Part shown: one piece after another, positions 10,367 through 19,747 of the stretch
Layout: each line of letters starts with the position of its first letter
Numbering within the stretch: position 1 is the first letter of the stretch
Origin: Phialocephala subalpina
Taxonomy: Eukaryota > Ascomycota > Leotiomycetes > Helotiales > Mollisiaceae
Reading direction: 5' to 3'
DNA length: 64,000 nucleotides
Assembly (NCBI GenBank): GCA_900073065.1
Contig: FJOG01000029.1
Location: 29,538 to 93,537, forward strand
The notes under the pieces: model-generated
Database searches by the model: none
The model's input: the letters and a program-made list of their open reading frames with translations, nothing else
Told to the model about the DNA's origin: nothing
Position numbers and translations under genes: made by a program

Positions 10367-11632
10367 TCACCTTTCCGGGAGAGGAGGGGCGGGAGGAACA
10401 CCGTCGTTCCGTCTCGCGTACTCTTCTCGATCATGTGCAATATCTTCTTGTTGACCCTTCGTGACCACTTGAACGATATGAACTTTCGGAATAACCCATG
10501 GAGTGACACCACACACGACTGCCCACTCTTGCTGCTGCTGGAGAAAGCTTCCAATCTTCCCCGCCACAGATGGCCAATAGCCCGACTCCACTCCACCACT
10601 ACGAAGGTGGCTTTGAAGATCTCGAAAATTGCGGGAATCTCGGTCGACCCAACGAGTGGAAAACAAGTCAGCGACTGTGTAGTCCAGGCATCGCCAAAGG
10701 CTGTGTTCAGTCTCGACATGACCCCACCTATCTTCGCCAGTTTCCGGTTCGTAGTATGGGTCTAAGAGTTCTTTCATTGGCTTGGTGGATCTATGGTGAC
10801 GTACGAGTAAGACCTCTTTCAGATTGCCGAATAGTCGAATGGCGTGTGATTGACAATCCTCCCGAAAGTCGTAAACATTGCCCAGAGCCAGTCTCTCCAC
10901 GCGGACCAAAACGGCAGGGGAGAGTTGACCGATGTTCCAAAGTCCTTGATCAAGAGATCTGGACGATAGGTGCTCATCAAGTTCCCAGCTTTGTGGTACG
11001 GATAGGTAAAGGGTGTCGTGACGAAAGTTGAACCAGACCCTTGGCTTAGAGGTGCGATGGCCGAATGTGAGCTCATATCCAGCGCGTTTCATCGTAGAAC
11101 GAGACTCCCTGCAAGTATGCAGTAGGGCAGGAATAGGGCAACTACTCCAGATGTGTCCACGACGAGTGGCTTCGTATACCTCGTACATGTTTCGACAGTC
11201 GGTGAGAAGGTGGAGGGGCAGTTCTGGCTTGGCTTGTGTCGAGGTGAACCCGTACTTTTCGAGCTGTGTCTGCAACTTTCCCTCTGGCTTGTTGGGATAC
11301 TTCCATGCCTGATTGAAGTGCTGTAATCCAGGATCGATTTTGTACAATGAGGGAATTGACGTTCGTGCATGGCATATCCTCAGAGGGTCCCACTCCTCTT
11401 CAGCATATTCCTCATCAGAGCAGTCCAGGTATACTTGGTCGATGGCATCAACCATTTCAGGAGCGCTGTAGAGGTTTGTGTACAAGTCTGTATTGTATTC
11501 TTCCTCGTTATAAGCTTCTGTGACATGCTCCTGGAGACGGACAAGACGAGGCTCTGGCATTGCGGCAAGCCAAATTTCGCTGCGAAGCTCCTGTGGTAGC
11601 CTTGGAAATGGCTCGAACCTTGTGAGAGACAT
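10367..11632 (-). CDS. 2EXR domain-containing protein
   Basis: Intronless frame of 421 aa. The N-terminus FEPFPRLPQELRSEIWLAAMP is the typical 2EXR/F-box-like opening of a large fungal family of unknown function, followed by PRLVRL and later PALLHTCRESRSTMKRAGYE and FNFRHDTLYLS, also characteristic. Biochemical role is not known; no catalytic motif is seen. The 3' end converges on the P450 with about 50 bp between stops. No signal peptide or membrane segment is visible. Confidence 0.85.
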   Translation of the reverse strand: MSLTRFEPFPRLPQELRSEIWLAAMPEPRLVRLQEHVTEAYNEEEYNTDLYTNLYSAPEMVDAIDQVYLDCSDEEYAEEEWDPLRICHARTSIPSLYKIDPGLQHFNQAWKYPNKPEGKLQTQLEKYGFTSTQAKPELPLHLLTDCRNMYEVYEATRRGHIWSSCPIPALLHTCRESRSTMKRAGYELTFGHRTSKPRVWFNFRHDTLYLSVPQSWELDEHLSSRSLDQGLWNIGQLSPAVLVRVERLALGNVYDFREDCQSHAIRLFGNLKEVLLVRHHRSTKPMKELLDPYYEPETGEDRWGHVETEHSLWRCLDYTVADLFSTRWVDRDSRNFRDLQSHLRSGGVESGYWPSVAGKIGSFLQQQQEWAVVCGVTPWVIPKVHIVQVVTKGQQEDIAHDREEYARRNDGVPPAPPLPER

Positions 11633-11849
11633 GATTGTGATAGCTCACCGATGCGGTCTATCGATGGCAGGGTAGTAAGGACCCAGACAATGTTCTCCCT
11701 AATTGTCGTGAGGAAATGAGGGACGCGGAGCGGAGCGGAGAGAACTGAAGTCCAACGGGCACGGTCCTCTGTCACGTGCTGGCGCGCATCAAACTCGTGA
11801 ATCGCGCCCTCAATTTTTACCTGCTTGGGGACATTCAAGACACGATGGA

Positions 11850-12490
11850 AAACTTTCGGAATATACACAAATCGAAACCGTCGATTCATCCGCAGATGAT
11901 GCGGTGGGAGATCCCGCCGACGATGTACGTACCGTTCCCGCCCTTTGAAAGCCTGTGGGGTGTTTTGCTGACCGCGGAGTCTATAGTTCAACGATCGAAA
12001 CCGCGTAGCGCTCATAGAGCGCGTACAGCTTGTGGCAGACCTCCCATATAATCCATATGCCTAGCAGGTGAGAGCGAAAGGCCTGTGGGTGTTGGGCTTG
12101 CCGGAATTGGCCGCGGCCGATACACATAGGGCTTTGCTCCTAACAGAAATGGCACTCAAGCGGAAGACAAGGATTGACGAATCGGCTTGGACGCGATATG
12201 GGATGTCGGTGTGCATAGCAGAGGAAGAGGAAGAATATCCACTATGGGAGAGGGGCGGCAACGAGGCAGTCCTGGAACTGCTGCGAAAAGCCACCAATGG
12301 TCGAAAACGACTTTGACAATACGAATTCAACCGACTGCCGGAAATGTACGTGGCAGAGAGGAACATCAAGACAGGGGAAGAGGTCTACGCGGCTTAAGGG
12401 AACCTCAATTTGCCGTACGCAGTGAGAAAATGTAGTTGTAAGACCGTGGATAGGTTGTACATGTCGCTGCAGACAATGCCGGCAGGAGGA
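11850..12490 (+). pseudogene. Decayed SET/TPR-like protein, copy 1
   Basis: On the plus strand a single frame reads LVADLPYNPYA (stop) QVRAKGLWVLGLPELAAADTHRALLL..., then WERGGNEAVLELLRKATNGRKRL (stop) QYEFNRLPEMYVAERNIKTGEEVYAA (stop) GNLNLPYAVRKC. The end resembles a SET C-terminus (ERxIKxGEEV followed by LPYxxR). Three in-frame stops, one after NPYA, one after GRKRL and one after VYAA, prevent translation. The block GLPELAxxDxxxALLL recurs in copy 2, so the two are related. The upstream limit is uncertain. Confidence 0.5.
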
Positions 12491-12975
12491 GTAGGGAAAT
12501 TCGATGACAGTCGTCATGTGAGAAGCGGATGAATGTCCTCAATAGAGACTTCAAGGATAGGTGAGGATCTTTCAGAGCTTCATTAGCAACTCGAAGTTAC
12601 ACGGTCGACACCACGTACCACGTGTCTTCGCTTGTCCGGGTCTTACGGATAACTGCAGCGCACGCCGTCTGTTTGCTTGCGCATTCTATCTCTCCTCCCT
12701 TCTTCACAAATACCTCCCAGGGCACAACATTCCACAGGGTGCAACATCTCGCCTCGCACCCTCCTTTGTGCCACTCTCAAAGCATGGACCATACCTGGAG
12801 TCTGGAGTCTTTGAAGGCTTCGAGTAAATGTGGTCTTATGGGACCTTGGAGCCGTCCGTCAAATCAGGCTATTGATTCTCATCCCTTACGAGTGGATGCC
12901 TGATGGGCTGGGCGCTGCCTTCCTACCCATTTAGTCCGGTAGAGGACGGGCAGTTATGTCTACTGCAGCCGAGAC
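12491..12975. other. Spacer between two SET-like relics
   Basis: Only short open frames; none recognised. It may be unrecognisable relic sequence of the flanking pseudogenes. Confidence 0.3.
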
Positions 12976-13860
12976 TCGAGATCATCCATCTCTCGAGATG
13001 CAAATTCTGATCTTGCTGGCCTCCTAGCAGGAACTGGATCGCAGTCGCATTGCTCTCCAAGTAGAAACAGCCGCCGTGGCCGCGTATCTGTACAACCCCG
13101 TATGCTAGCAGAAGAGGGCTGAGTGCTTCTTCGCTCTCGGTCTACCGGAGCTAGCTGTTGGAGATGCGTACAAAGCTCTCCTACTGTTTGATTTGGTTCT
13201 CGAAGCAGGTTCTGATCTACTAATCTATGTGCCCCGTTTCTGGACCATCTTGAGAAGTTGGAGGAGAGATATGCACTCATCAAGGCAAACCCTCTCTCCA
13301 AGCACCCTTTAATCCCACGACTCACGGCACAATATGCACCCATAAACCCAAGACTATGCTTATGGAATATGGAGTCGCAAATTAAGGGACCTATCGCAGT
13401 TCTGAGAAATTTGGGAGAGTTGATGTCTTCGCCAACCTTGACTTCGATTTCTGGGTACTAAACACCGTATGGTACGCAGGATCGCATACTCCTCTGTCCG
13501 TCATTGCAAATATGCAAACGCTAACGAGATGACAGGCATCGACTTCGCAGCCACTAGAACCTCTATACCCGAGCTGATGAATCCATCGAAATAGTCTGAT
13601 GCTACTCGCTGTACTCGTTCTTCAACCATAGTTGTGAGCCGGTGCTCAAAGTCGACGCTGCAGCCATGGGCAAGTCTTACATTGAGCCTTAGTTTGCAAA
13701 ACGAGATATCAAGGTTGGGGAAGAGATCTTCGTCTCTTGGATTGACGTAGCTATGCCAAAGGTTGCAAGACAGGCAGCACTGGAGCCTTTCCTTGGCGGG
13801 ATGTGTGTGTGCTTGTGCAAGATGCCAAAAGGAGGTGTAAGGCATTGTCATCGTTGATAA
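12976..13860 (+). pseudogene. Decayed SET-domain protein, copy 2
   Basis: Blocks in order on the plus strand but in changing frames: CFFALGLPELAVGDAYKALL (about 13115-13175), RYALIKANPLSKHPLIPRLTAQ and CLWNMESQIKGPIAVLRNLG (about 13266-13420), GIDFAATRTSIPELMNPS, then the SET core FFNHSCEP (about 13640) and, after an in-frame stop, FAKRDIKVGEEIFVSWIDVA and RQAALEPFLGG. NHSCEP plus the GEEIFVSW block is the SET-domain signature of lysine methyltransferases of the fungal SET5/TPR-SET kind. Frameshifts and stops show it is dead. Open frames on the opposite strand here are shadows. Confidence 0.65.
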
Positions 13861-14076
13861 CATTGTTGCCAAGGAAAATACTGCGATCTTGACCGAATGT
13901 TGTTTTCCTCTCCTTGTCGGGGTGTTGCGAGGGTAAGATGAGAGCGAGAGTAAAGTCAGTTCTTCCGTTGACAATGTGCCCAAGCAATTCCTTGAAGAAT
14001 GGACGAAGTCTGTGCTGTTGAGTGTTATGGCAGTGCAGTCATTGGAGAACTTGAAGGGCGACAATCACAATCCAGG

Positions 14077-15642
14077 TTAACGAACATGGACGTTCCTGAA
14101 GCGAAGAACCTCCATCTCCAAATCCGAGTTTGCCTTGGACAATCCAGCATTCTCCTTCTGCAATACCTCGACACGCTCTTCCAAAGCCACAGCGTCCTTT
14201 CCGGCTCCACGGCCGTCCTTCTCCAACTGCGCTTTCTCCACCTCTAATCTCTCAACCATCTTCTCCAATCCCCGATTCTCATCCCTCGCATCGTCCAATT
14301 TGCCTCGAAGTCCATCGCGGTTCATCTCGCACTCCCCATTACTCTCCTGCAACTCCTCAACCTTCTGCTCCAGCATGGAGACCCTCTCTTCACGATCAAT
14401 CAATTTCATCGTCTCCTCCGCAAATCTGTTCTCCAATTCCACAAATCGTTCCTTTAACCCCGTATTCTCGTCCTCAGCGCCACTCAAATCACCTCGGAGA
14501 CCCCTCAAATCCTTCTCCCGATCCTCGACCATGTCTCGAAGTCTAGCCATCTCCTCTTCAGCATCACCACAGACAAAGTCTCCCTTGCTCTTCAAAACCT
14601 CAACTTGCTCCCTCAATTTCTCATTTCCCTTCTCCATACCCAACAGTTCCTCAACTCTGGTAGCCAACTCCTTCTCCAATCTCTCTCTCTCAAACTTCTC
14701 CCCAAACACCTCTCTCTTTCCCTGCTTCACTTCCTTCCCAGCTTCCGTCAACCTCAAATTCAAATCCTTCATCTTTCCCTCCAACACATTCCTATCCTTC
14801 TTATTCCTCAAATCCTCCTCTTGGAAACACTTAACCTTCCAATCCAACTCCTCAACCTTCCTAGTCTTATCCTCGGCTTCTTGTCTCAACAATGAGTTCG
14901 AGTGCTGGATAAAGCGGTAGTGATTGTCGTATCGAGCCGCGAGATCCATGGTTGTGAGCATGAGGGATTCACGAGTATCGATGACTGGGATCGTGAATGT
15001 TGAATCGAGTGGAACGCTGAGTGCAGTTTTGAATGTCGTCTTCTCGTAGGGTTCGATTTCGAATTTGAAGGGCTTCGGGTCGTGGGAAGAGAGGGTGATC
15101 TTGATGGTTTCGGGGGAGGGGGAGGCGACTTTGACGGTCTCGGAAGAATCGACTTTTGTGTCGTTCGAAGACGTAGAGGTCAAAGGGGACTTCTCGTTCT
15201 CGTCGTCGTTCTTGGTCTTGGATGCGGGGGTGGGGAGAAATTTGGCGGCCTTGATCTGAGCTGGATTCATGTACAGAGTCGAAACACCGGTGTAAGTGAT
15301 CTTGCGGCGGCCGTGCTTCTTTTCGTCATCGGGATCAGCGTGAGGATTGTGTTTCTTGCTCTTGACGATGTTGACTTTGATGTTGTTGGTTGGGCTGGCT
15401 GGGTGGTCATCGTTTTCGTCGGCGCTGTTGAAGTCTTCGATTGTGACTTTTGACTTTGAGTTCGGGGAGGGGATCTTGGGTTGTGCTTGTTCGGGGGATT
15501 TGCCTTTGCCGTTCTCGGCGCGAGTTGTTTCGTTCGATTGGGTAGAGGGAGATTTGTTGTTGTCGGATGGAGAGTTTGATCTGGTAGACTTGTCGTCAGG
15601 TCGATCGATATGAGTAGATGAATCCATGAACTTAGAATACAT
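14077..15642 (-). CDS. Coiled-coil protein of unknown function
   Basis: Uninterrupted frame of 521 aa. Residues 1-190 are disordered and rich in S, T, N, D and K. Residues about 190-240 form a short folded-looking stretch (FKTALSVPLDSTFTIPVIDT). From about 245 to the end the sequence is a near-continuous heptad-type coiled coil with charged residues, for example ERLEKELATRVEELLGMEKG. Such architecture suits a scaffold or cytoskeletal linker; no enzyme motif is visible. A second Met at residue 6 could be the true start. The antisense frame 14135-14920, rich in S, F and N, is the mirror of this repetitive codon pattern. Confidence 0.8.
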   Translation of the reverse strand: MYSKFMDSSTHIDRPDDKSTRSNSPSDNNKSPSTQSNETTRAENGKGKSPEQAQPKIPSPNSKSKVTIEDFNSADENDDHPASPTNNIKVNIVKSKKHNPHADPDDEKKHGRRKITYTGVSTLYMNPAQIKAAKFLPTPASKTKNDDENEKSPLTSTSSNDTKVDSSETVKVASPSPETIKITLSSHDPKPFKFEIEPYEKTTFKTALSVPLDSTFTIPVIDTRESLMLTTMDLAARYDNHYRFIQHSNSLLRQEAEDKTRKVEELDWKVKCFQEEDLRNKKDRNVLEGKMKDLNLRLTEAGKEVKQGKREVFGEKFERERLEKELATRVEELLGMEKGNEKLREQVEVLKSKGDFVCGDAEEEMARLRDMVEDREKDLRGLRGDLSGAEDENTGLKERFVELENRFAEETMKLIDREERVSMLEQKVEELQESNGECEMNRDGLRGKLDDARDENRGLEKMVERLEVEKAQLEKDGRGAGKDAVALEERVEVLQKENAGLSKANSDLEMEVLRFRNVHVR

Positions 15643-16400
15643 CTTAGACGATGCTTTCGAGGTGCCGATTAGGTGTCTGTACCAGGGTTTGGTGTTTGAA
15701 TTGGGTGTTGAACGTTTGGAAGTGCCGTGCGAGGCAAGTGGACGAGACCGATGTGGTACATAATTGGAGGGATGAAAGGGGAGGGAAGGGGTGTTATATC
15801 CTCAATGGGATGCTTTGAGTGGGAGAAGGGAGGATGAATGAGAGAAAGAAGTGAGCTGGATGTTCATGTAGGCTTCCTGTTAAATGTTTGCATTCATTCT
15901 ACCCTCAAGGACATGCGAGGTTGCTAGCATGATGGCAGTGCACATGTAGACAGAGGCACGTCCGGTGGCTAGGGACATCAAAAGCTAACCTCTAATGCTC
16001 TGAACAATGTTGCGATGGGCAACAAAGAAAGTTTGAAGCTCTGCATGTCCGTGGTGTGGGAAGCCATGGCAGACTGCCAGACTCCGCTGCTGCCGCCCTT
16101 TTTTTTGATGTTGATAGCCAGTGACGACGGAATCGTACTAGCTTGAAAGGCCAACAGCGATATAGAACGAAAGAGCGATGTATAATTCCACTTGTGATGA
16201 ACATTTGTGGCAACTATGCCTTTAGTTGAAGGATTGAAGGGTCAAGCTAGCAATGTCAAAGTATGTTTCCTGGCACCCCTACGAGAGTATATCGTTTCTC
16301 GAAGAGGATCGCATGATTCAAGCTGCATTGCATCTGGTATCGTACAAGTACACACAATCCGTGTCTATCATCTGTATGCAAAATCAGTGGATCTACAAGC
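15643..16400. other. Intergenic, nothing recognised
   Basis: The 5' side of the coiled-coil gene and the 3' side of the PPR gene. Short frames only, with no domain or RNA gene seen. Confidence 0.5.
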
Positions 16401-18554
16401 CTATGCACCTGGCCTTTCTGAATGCAGATATGGCCCAGTCGCCTTAAACCCTTCTTCATATTCCCTCAACCCTTCCTCATAATCATGGTCGTCAGTTTCC
16501 TTCCACCTTGCAATCATCTTAGCTTGCCACTGCGCACGCCGTGCTAACATTCCACTCCTCCACCTCTTCAGCTGATTGGTCCCACTCCAGAATCTCACAT
16601 GGCCACTAGAAGTCTTATACTTGACTGGATTCGGCAAGAAGACTACCCAATCCCTTACAATATTAGGAAAGTTTTGTTGTGACCACCGATCATCGTACGA
16701 GAGATTCTTGCTACCTCGAGTGATCAACATTCGTAGCCATCTCTTCACATACTGCCTGTTGCGCCATACACGGAATCGAGCGTAAATGAGATCGCGGGCT
16801 CTTGCTTCGACCAAAGAATCTTTACCCCGTTCTTGGGTGGCGACGAATGCGGCTTCTTTCCTGCCGAGGATGCGCACTTCCTTTTTAAGCACCGTTCGTG
16901 CGTCTTCCATGCGCCGTTGCATCTCGCCGAACCGTTGCCGGTGCGCAAGGTTCGTCATGAGGCGGTTGTACATCTGAATTGTAGGCTTGACGTTGTATGG
17001 TTCTGAGGTCATAGTTTGCCACAGATTGGAAACAGCTTCAGCAGGCAGCTGACCGGTCTCTCTGCCGGTCTCCTTCACTTCTTCACCCTTCTTCCTGACG
17101 GGCATCTTTTTGACGGCCAGTAATGCGGTCCATTGCAGAATCTCGTTCCAAACATTCAGGGGAATAGTAATCGAGTAGTGCCTAGAGACATAGTCCAAGA
17201 GCCTCAGGGCAGTAGAAATGTCATTGTTGCTACCATAAGCATGAGCAATGGAGTAGAGGAGATAATTCGACGGAAAGAATGGGGACCGTTGGCTGTATGC
17301 TGTTGGAGGTGGAATTGATGATTCTTCTTTGGTCATGATCGAGTCGACGTCGATGTTCCAGACTCTCCTAAGGATTGCCGCAATACCATCCAGGTCAGCC
17401 TCTCGACTGAGTGCAATGATCAGGAGGCAGAAAGTTTCTTCGTTGCCAGTAACTCCAAACTTTACCATTTGCCGAAATAGCTGAGAAGCTTGAGCTTTAA
17501 TGCCTGAGGAAGTTCCTACTCGATGAGAGGCGAGCGTATGAGGAGGAATGAGCCATGATCGAGGGGTGTAGTTTTCTTCAATGACTCGAAGTCTGTATCT
17601 GTGCTTGGGATTCGTCTTAGCCTGCCAGCATTTCACAGCCAAGAAATGATTAAAAGCTTCGGCATCCGGAACCACAGAATCACCCTGCTGTTGACCTTTG
17701 GGAGGCGTGATCATGCTCTTCCATATCTGCTCCGCGGCATTAGCGTGGCCAACAGACTTGGCACACTTCAGCAGGTATTTGTAGTCCGACAGATTGAGAG
17801 GCCACAGTTGTCGACGAGCATTCATGATACGACCAGCTTGCCCAATGAACGCAGAGCAGAACTCGTAATAGTCCTCCCTTCCAAGGATCTTCTCTCCTCC
17901 CAAAAGATGCGTTGAGACGGAACTAATTTCACTGAAGACTGCAGTATATGGATCAACAAAGTGCTTCGGATCGATACAACGTAGGATCTCGGAGAAAATG
18001 GGTGGAGGGGTCGCCAGGAGAAGAGGGGATGGATAACCATAGCTTTCGAGTTGGACGAGGTTCATAAGGGATCGCATCACGGCGTGTGGGTTCCCAGTAC
18101 GCAGAGCAGAGTATACATTGCTCTCCTCCTTTGTTAGCACTTCCTCATCGGGAGATTGGTGTTCGAGCGGTAATGGGTCCGCAGGGGCAATTGATGCTCG
18201 TATTCTCTGCCATCTGGGTTGGCCAAATCGTGGAACGGTCTTGTGTCCGAATCGAGGGTCCGCATTGTGTGGTGTGTGGGAGAACTGTTGTTCGACCAAG
18301 CTTGTAGAGACCTCCTCCTCTGCAGAATGTGACGCCGGAATCTGCGATGCCAATACAACCGTCGCAGATCCAAAGTTCTCTTCGTTATGTCGTATGGCAG
18401 CGGAATCCAACCTAGCGGTGGGGGTTCGGGGAGGAGTGGTTCGAAAGCATCTTCGGAGTCGTAGAGAGTGCACGCGACCGGAAACCTCCCGAGGACAAGA
18501 ATACGAGGCGATTCGGGACTCAATTGCCTCGAATCTGAGAAGCAACGAGGTCAT
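16401..18554 (-). CDS. Mitochondrial pentatricopeptide-repeat-like protein
   Basis: Intronless frame of 717 aa. The N-terminus is arginine-rich and poor in acidic residues (REVSGRVHSLRLRRCFRTTP), as in a mitochondrial targeting sequence. The middle contains helical-repeat segments with PPR character, for example AFNHFLAVKCWQA, SQLFRQMVKFGVTGNEETFC and IQMYNRLMTNLAHRQRFGEM. The C-terminal third is basic and ends near VRFWSGTNQLKRW. Proteins of this build bind organellar mRNA and control translation or stability of mitochondrial transcripts; the specific target cannot be assigned. It is divergently placed from LSM3 with 202 bp between starts. Confidence 0.75.
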   Translation of the reverse strand: MTSLLLRFEAIESRIASYSCPREVSGRVHSLRLRRCFRTTPPRTPTARLDSAAIRHNEENFGSATVVLASQIPASHSAEEEVSTSLVEQQFSHTPHNADPRFGHKTVPRFGQPRWQRIRASIAPADPLPLEHQSPDEEVLTKEESNVYSALRTGNPHAVMRSLMNLVQLESYGYPSPLLLATPPPIFSEILRCIDPKHFVDPYTAVFSEISSVSTHLLGGEKILGREDYYEFCSAFIGQAGRIMNARRQLWPLNLSDYKYLLKCAKSVGHANAAEQIWKSMITPPKGQQQGDSVVPDAEAFNHFLAVKCWQAKTNPKHRYRLRVIEENYTPRSWLIPPHTLASHRVGTSSGIKAQASQLFRQMVKFGVTGNEETFCLLIIALSREADLDGIAAILRRVWNIDVDSIMTKEESSIPPPTAYSQRSPFFPSNYLLYSIAHAYGSNNDISTALRLLDYVSRHYSITIPLNVWNEILQWTALLAVKKMPVRKKGEEVKETGRETGQLPAEAVSNLWQTMTSEPYNVKPTIQMYNRLMTNLAHRQRFGEMQRRMEDARTVLKKEVRILGRKEAAFVATQERGKDSLVEARARDLIYARFRVWRNRQYVKRWLRMLITRGSKNLSYDDRWSQQNFPNIVRDWVVFLPNPVKYKTSSGHVRFWSGTNQLKRWRSGMLARRAQWQAKMIARWKETDDHDYEEGLREYEEGFKATGPYLHSERPGA

Positions 18555-18756
18555 TTGCTATCGTCGACCTATCATGGCGTTGTTTGGGGAAATGCGGAGG
18601 CGGGTTGGAGGTTCAATGCTTTTCTGGGGAAGTCAATTTTGGAGGCCGGAAAGTTCCGCGAAGCAAATTTCAAGTCGCGAACCAAAGTCAACACCATCTG
18701 ACCTTTGACAGCGACGCGCTTTTTTTTCGACAACCAACGCCAACAACTACGACATC
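18555..18756. promoter_or_regulatory. Bidirectional promoter between PPR gene and LSM3
   Basis: Only 202 bp separate the two outward-facing starts, so both core promoters must lie here. A T-run lies just upstream of the LSM3 start. Confidence 0.55.
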
Positions 18757-19214
18757 ATGGCCGACGTCGAAGATGGAGGATCCGCGCCTGCAGAGCCCAT
18801 GGACTTGGTGCGCCTATGCTTGGATGAGATTGTGTTTGTGAAGCTGAGAGGAGACCGAGAATTGAAGGGCAGGTTACACGTAAGTTCTACATCTGCAGAT
18901 GCAATACCAGCTTCTAACTGCCTGCAGGCATACGATGGGCATTGCAATTTGGTACTAGGAGACGTTGAGGAGACAATCTACGTGGTGGAGGAAGACGAGG
19001 ATGAGGAGGAGACTGTGAAGGTGGGAATCAAAGCTCCTGCAGTCGACAGAATAATGGCTAAAACTGTTGGCAGACTATCCACAAGAAATCCGAGATGCTG
19101 TTCGTTAGAGGTACGTCGTTTACTTCTTCTATTATTGCTTGCCAAGGCGTCGAACAAGCTAATATGACTATAGGAGACAGCGTAGTCCTCATCTCACCGC
19201 AAGGAGCATCATGA
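18757..19214 (+). CDS. LSM3: U6 snRNA-associated Sm-like protein LSm3
   Basis: Four exons: 18757-18879, 18928-19020, 19074-19110 and 19174-19214, giving 97 aa. The Sm1 motif is [34 protein letters not shown] (residues about 24-57) and Sm2 is [14 protein letters not shown] near the C-terminus. The acidic linker [11 protein letters not shown] and the near-universal length match LSm3. It is a subunit of the LSm2-8 ring on U6 snRNA (splicing) and the LSm1-7 ring (cytoplasmic mRNA decay). All junctions are GT-AG and reproduce the conserved protein exactly. Very high confidence. Confidence 0.96.
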
Positions 19215-19747
19215 AATCGAGCATTCGAGATCAGCACGAAACAAAAAGCTATGATTACGCAGGGCTAGTTGGGGCAATGGAATGCTTTGAAGCGTGGCGC
19301 ATATCTGGGACATCGAGGTAGCGGGGTAGAGGCAGTTGTCTTTGCGCCAAGTTACGGACTTTGCAGCACTGGCACATTTCCAAACACGAGATACCACAAT
19401 ATGGCATCTGACCGAATTAGCAAGGCAGAATTGATCATTTTCAAGGCAGACCGCGTACAATATCCAGGCTTGAATGTTCTATGCTATTCCAATGACTCAA
19501 GTGTAGATGATTCACGACTCTCTCGCGGAGTTCCTTATCGATAAAGCTTCCCCGCCGAAAGAGTCATTGACATGCTACATAACACTCGACTCCCTTCACC
19601 CCACATCAACGACAACCACAGAATGCAATTATAGCATCGAATTGAAATTAGATCGAACAATAGAAATCCTTCAAATGATCTTACGAATACACTAAGGAAT
19701 AACTAAACCTTCACTCGATACAACGTCTGTCGCATCGAGTCAGCATC
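19215..19747. other. Intergenic, nothing recognised
   Basis: 3' region of LSM3 and promoter of the downstream GTPase gene. No feature seen. Confidence 0.5.

Noticed and set aside
13501..14064. 187-codon minus-strand open frame
   Set aside because: The opposite strand encodes the SET core NHSCEP and GEEIFVSW, so the minus frame is a shadow.
14135..14920. 261-codon plus-strand open frame rich in S, F and N
   Set aside because: It is the antisense of the coiled-coil gene; repetitive K/E/L codons on the other strand produce stop-free S/F/N codons. No domain or start context.
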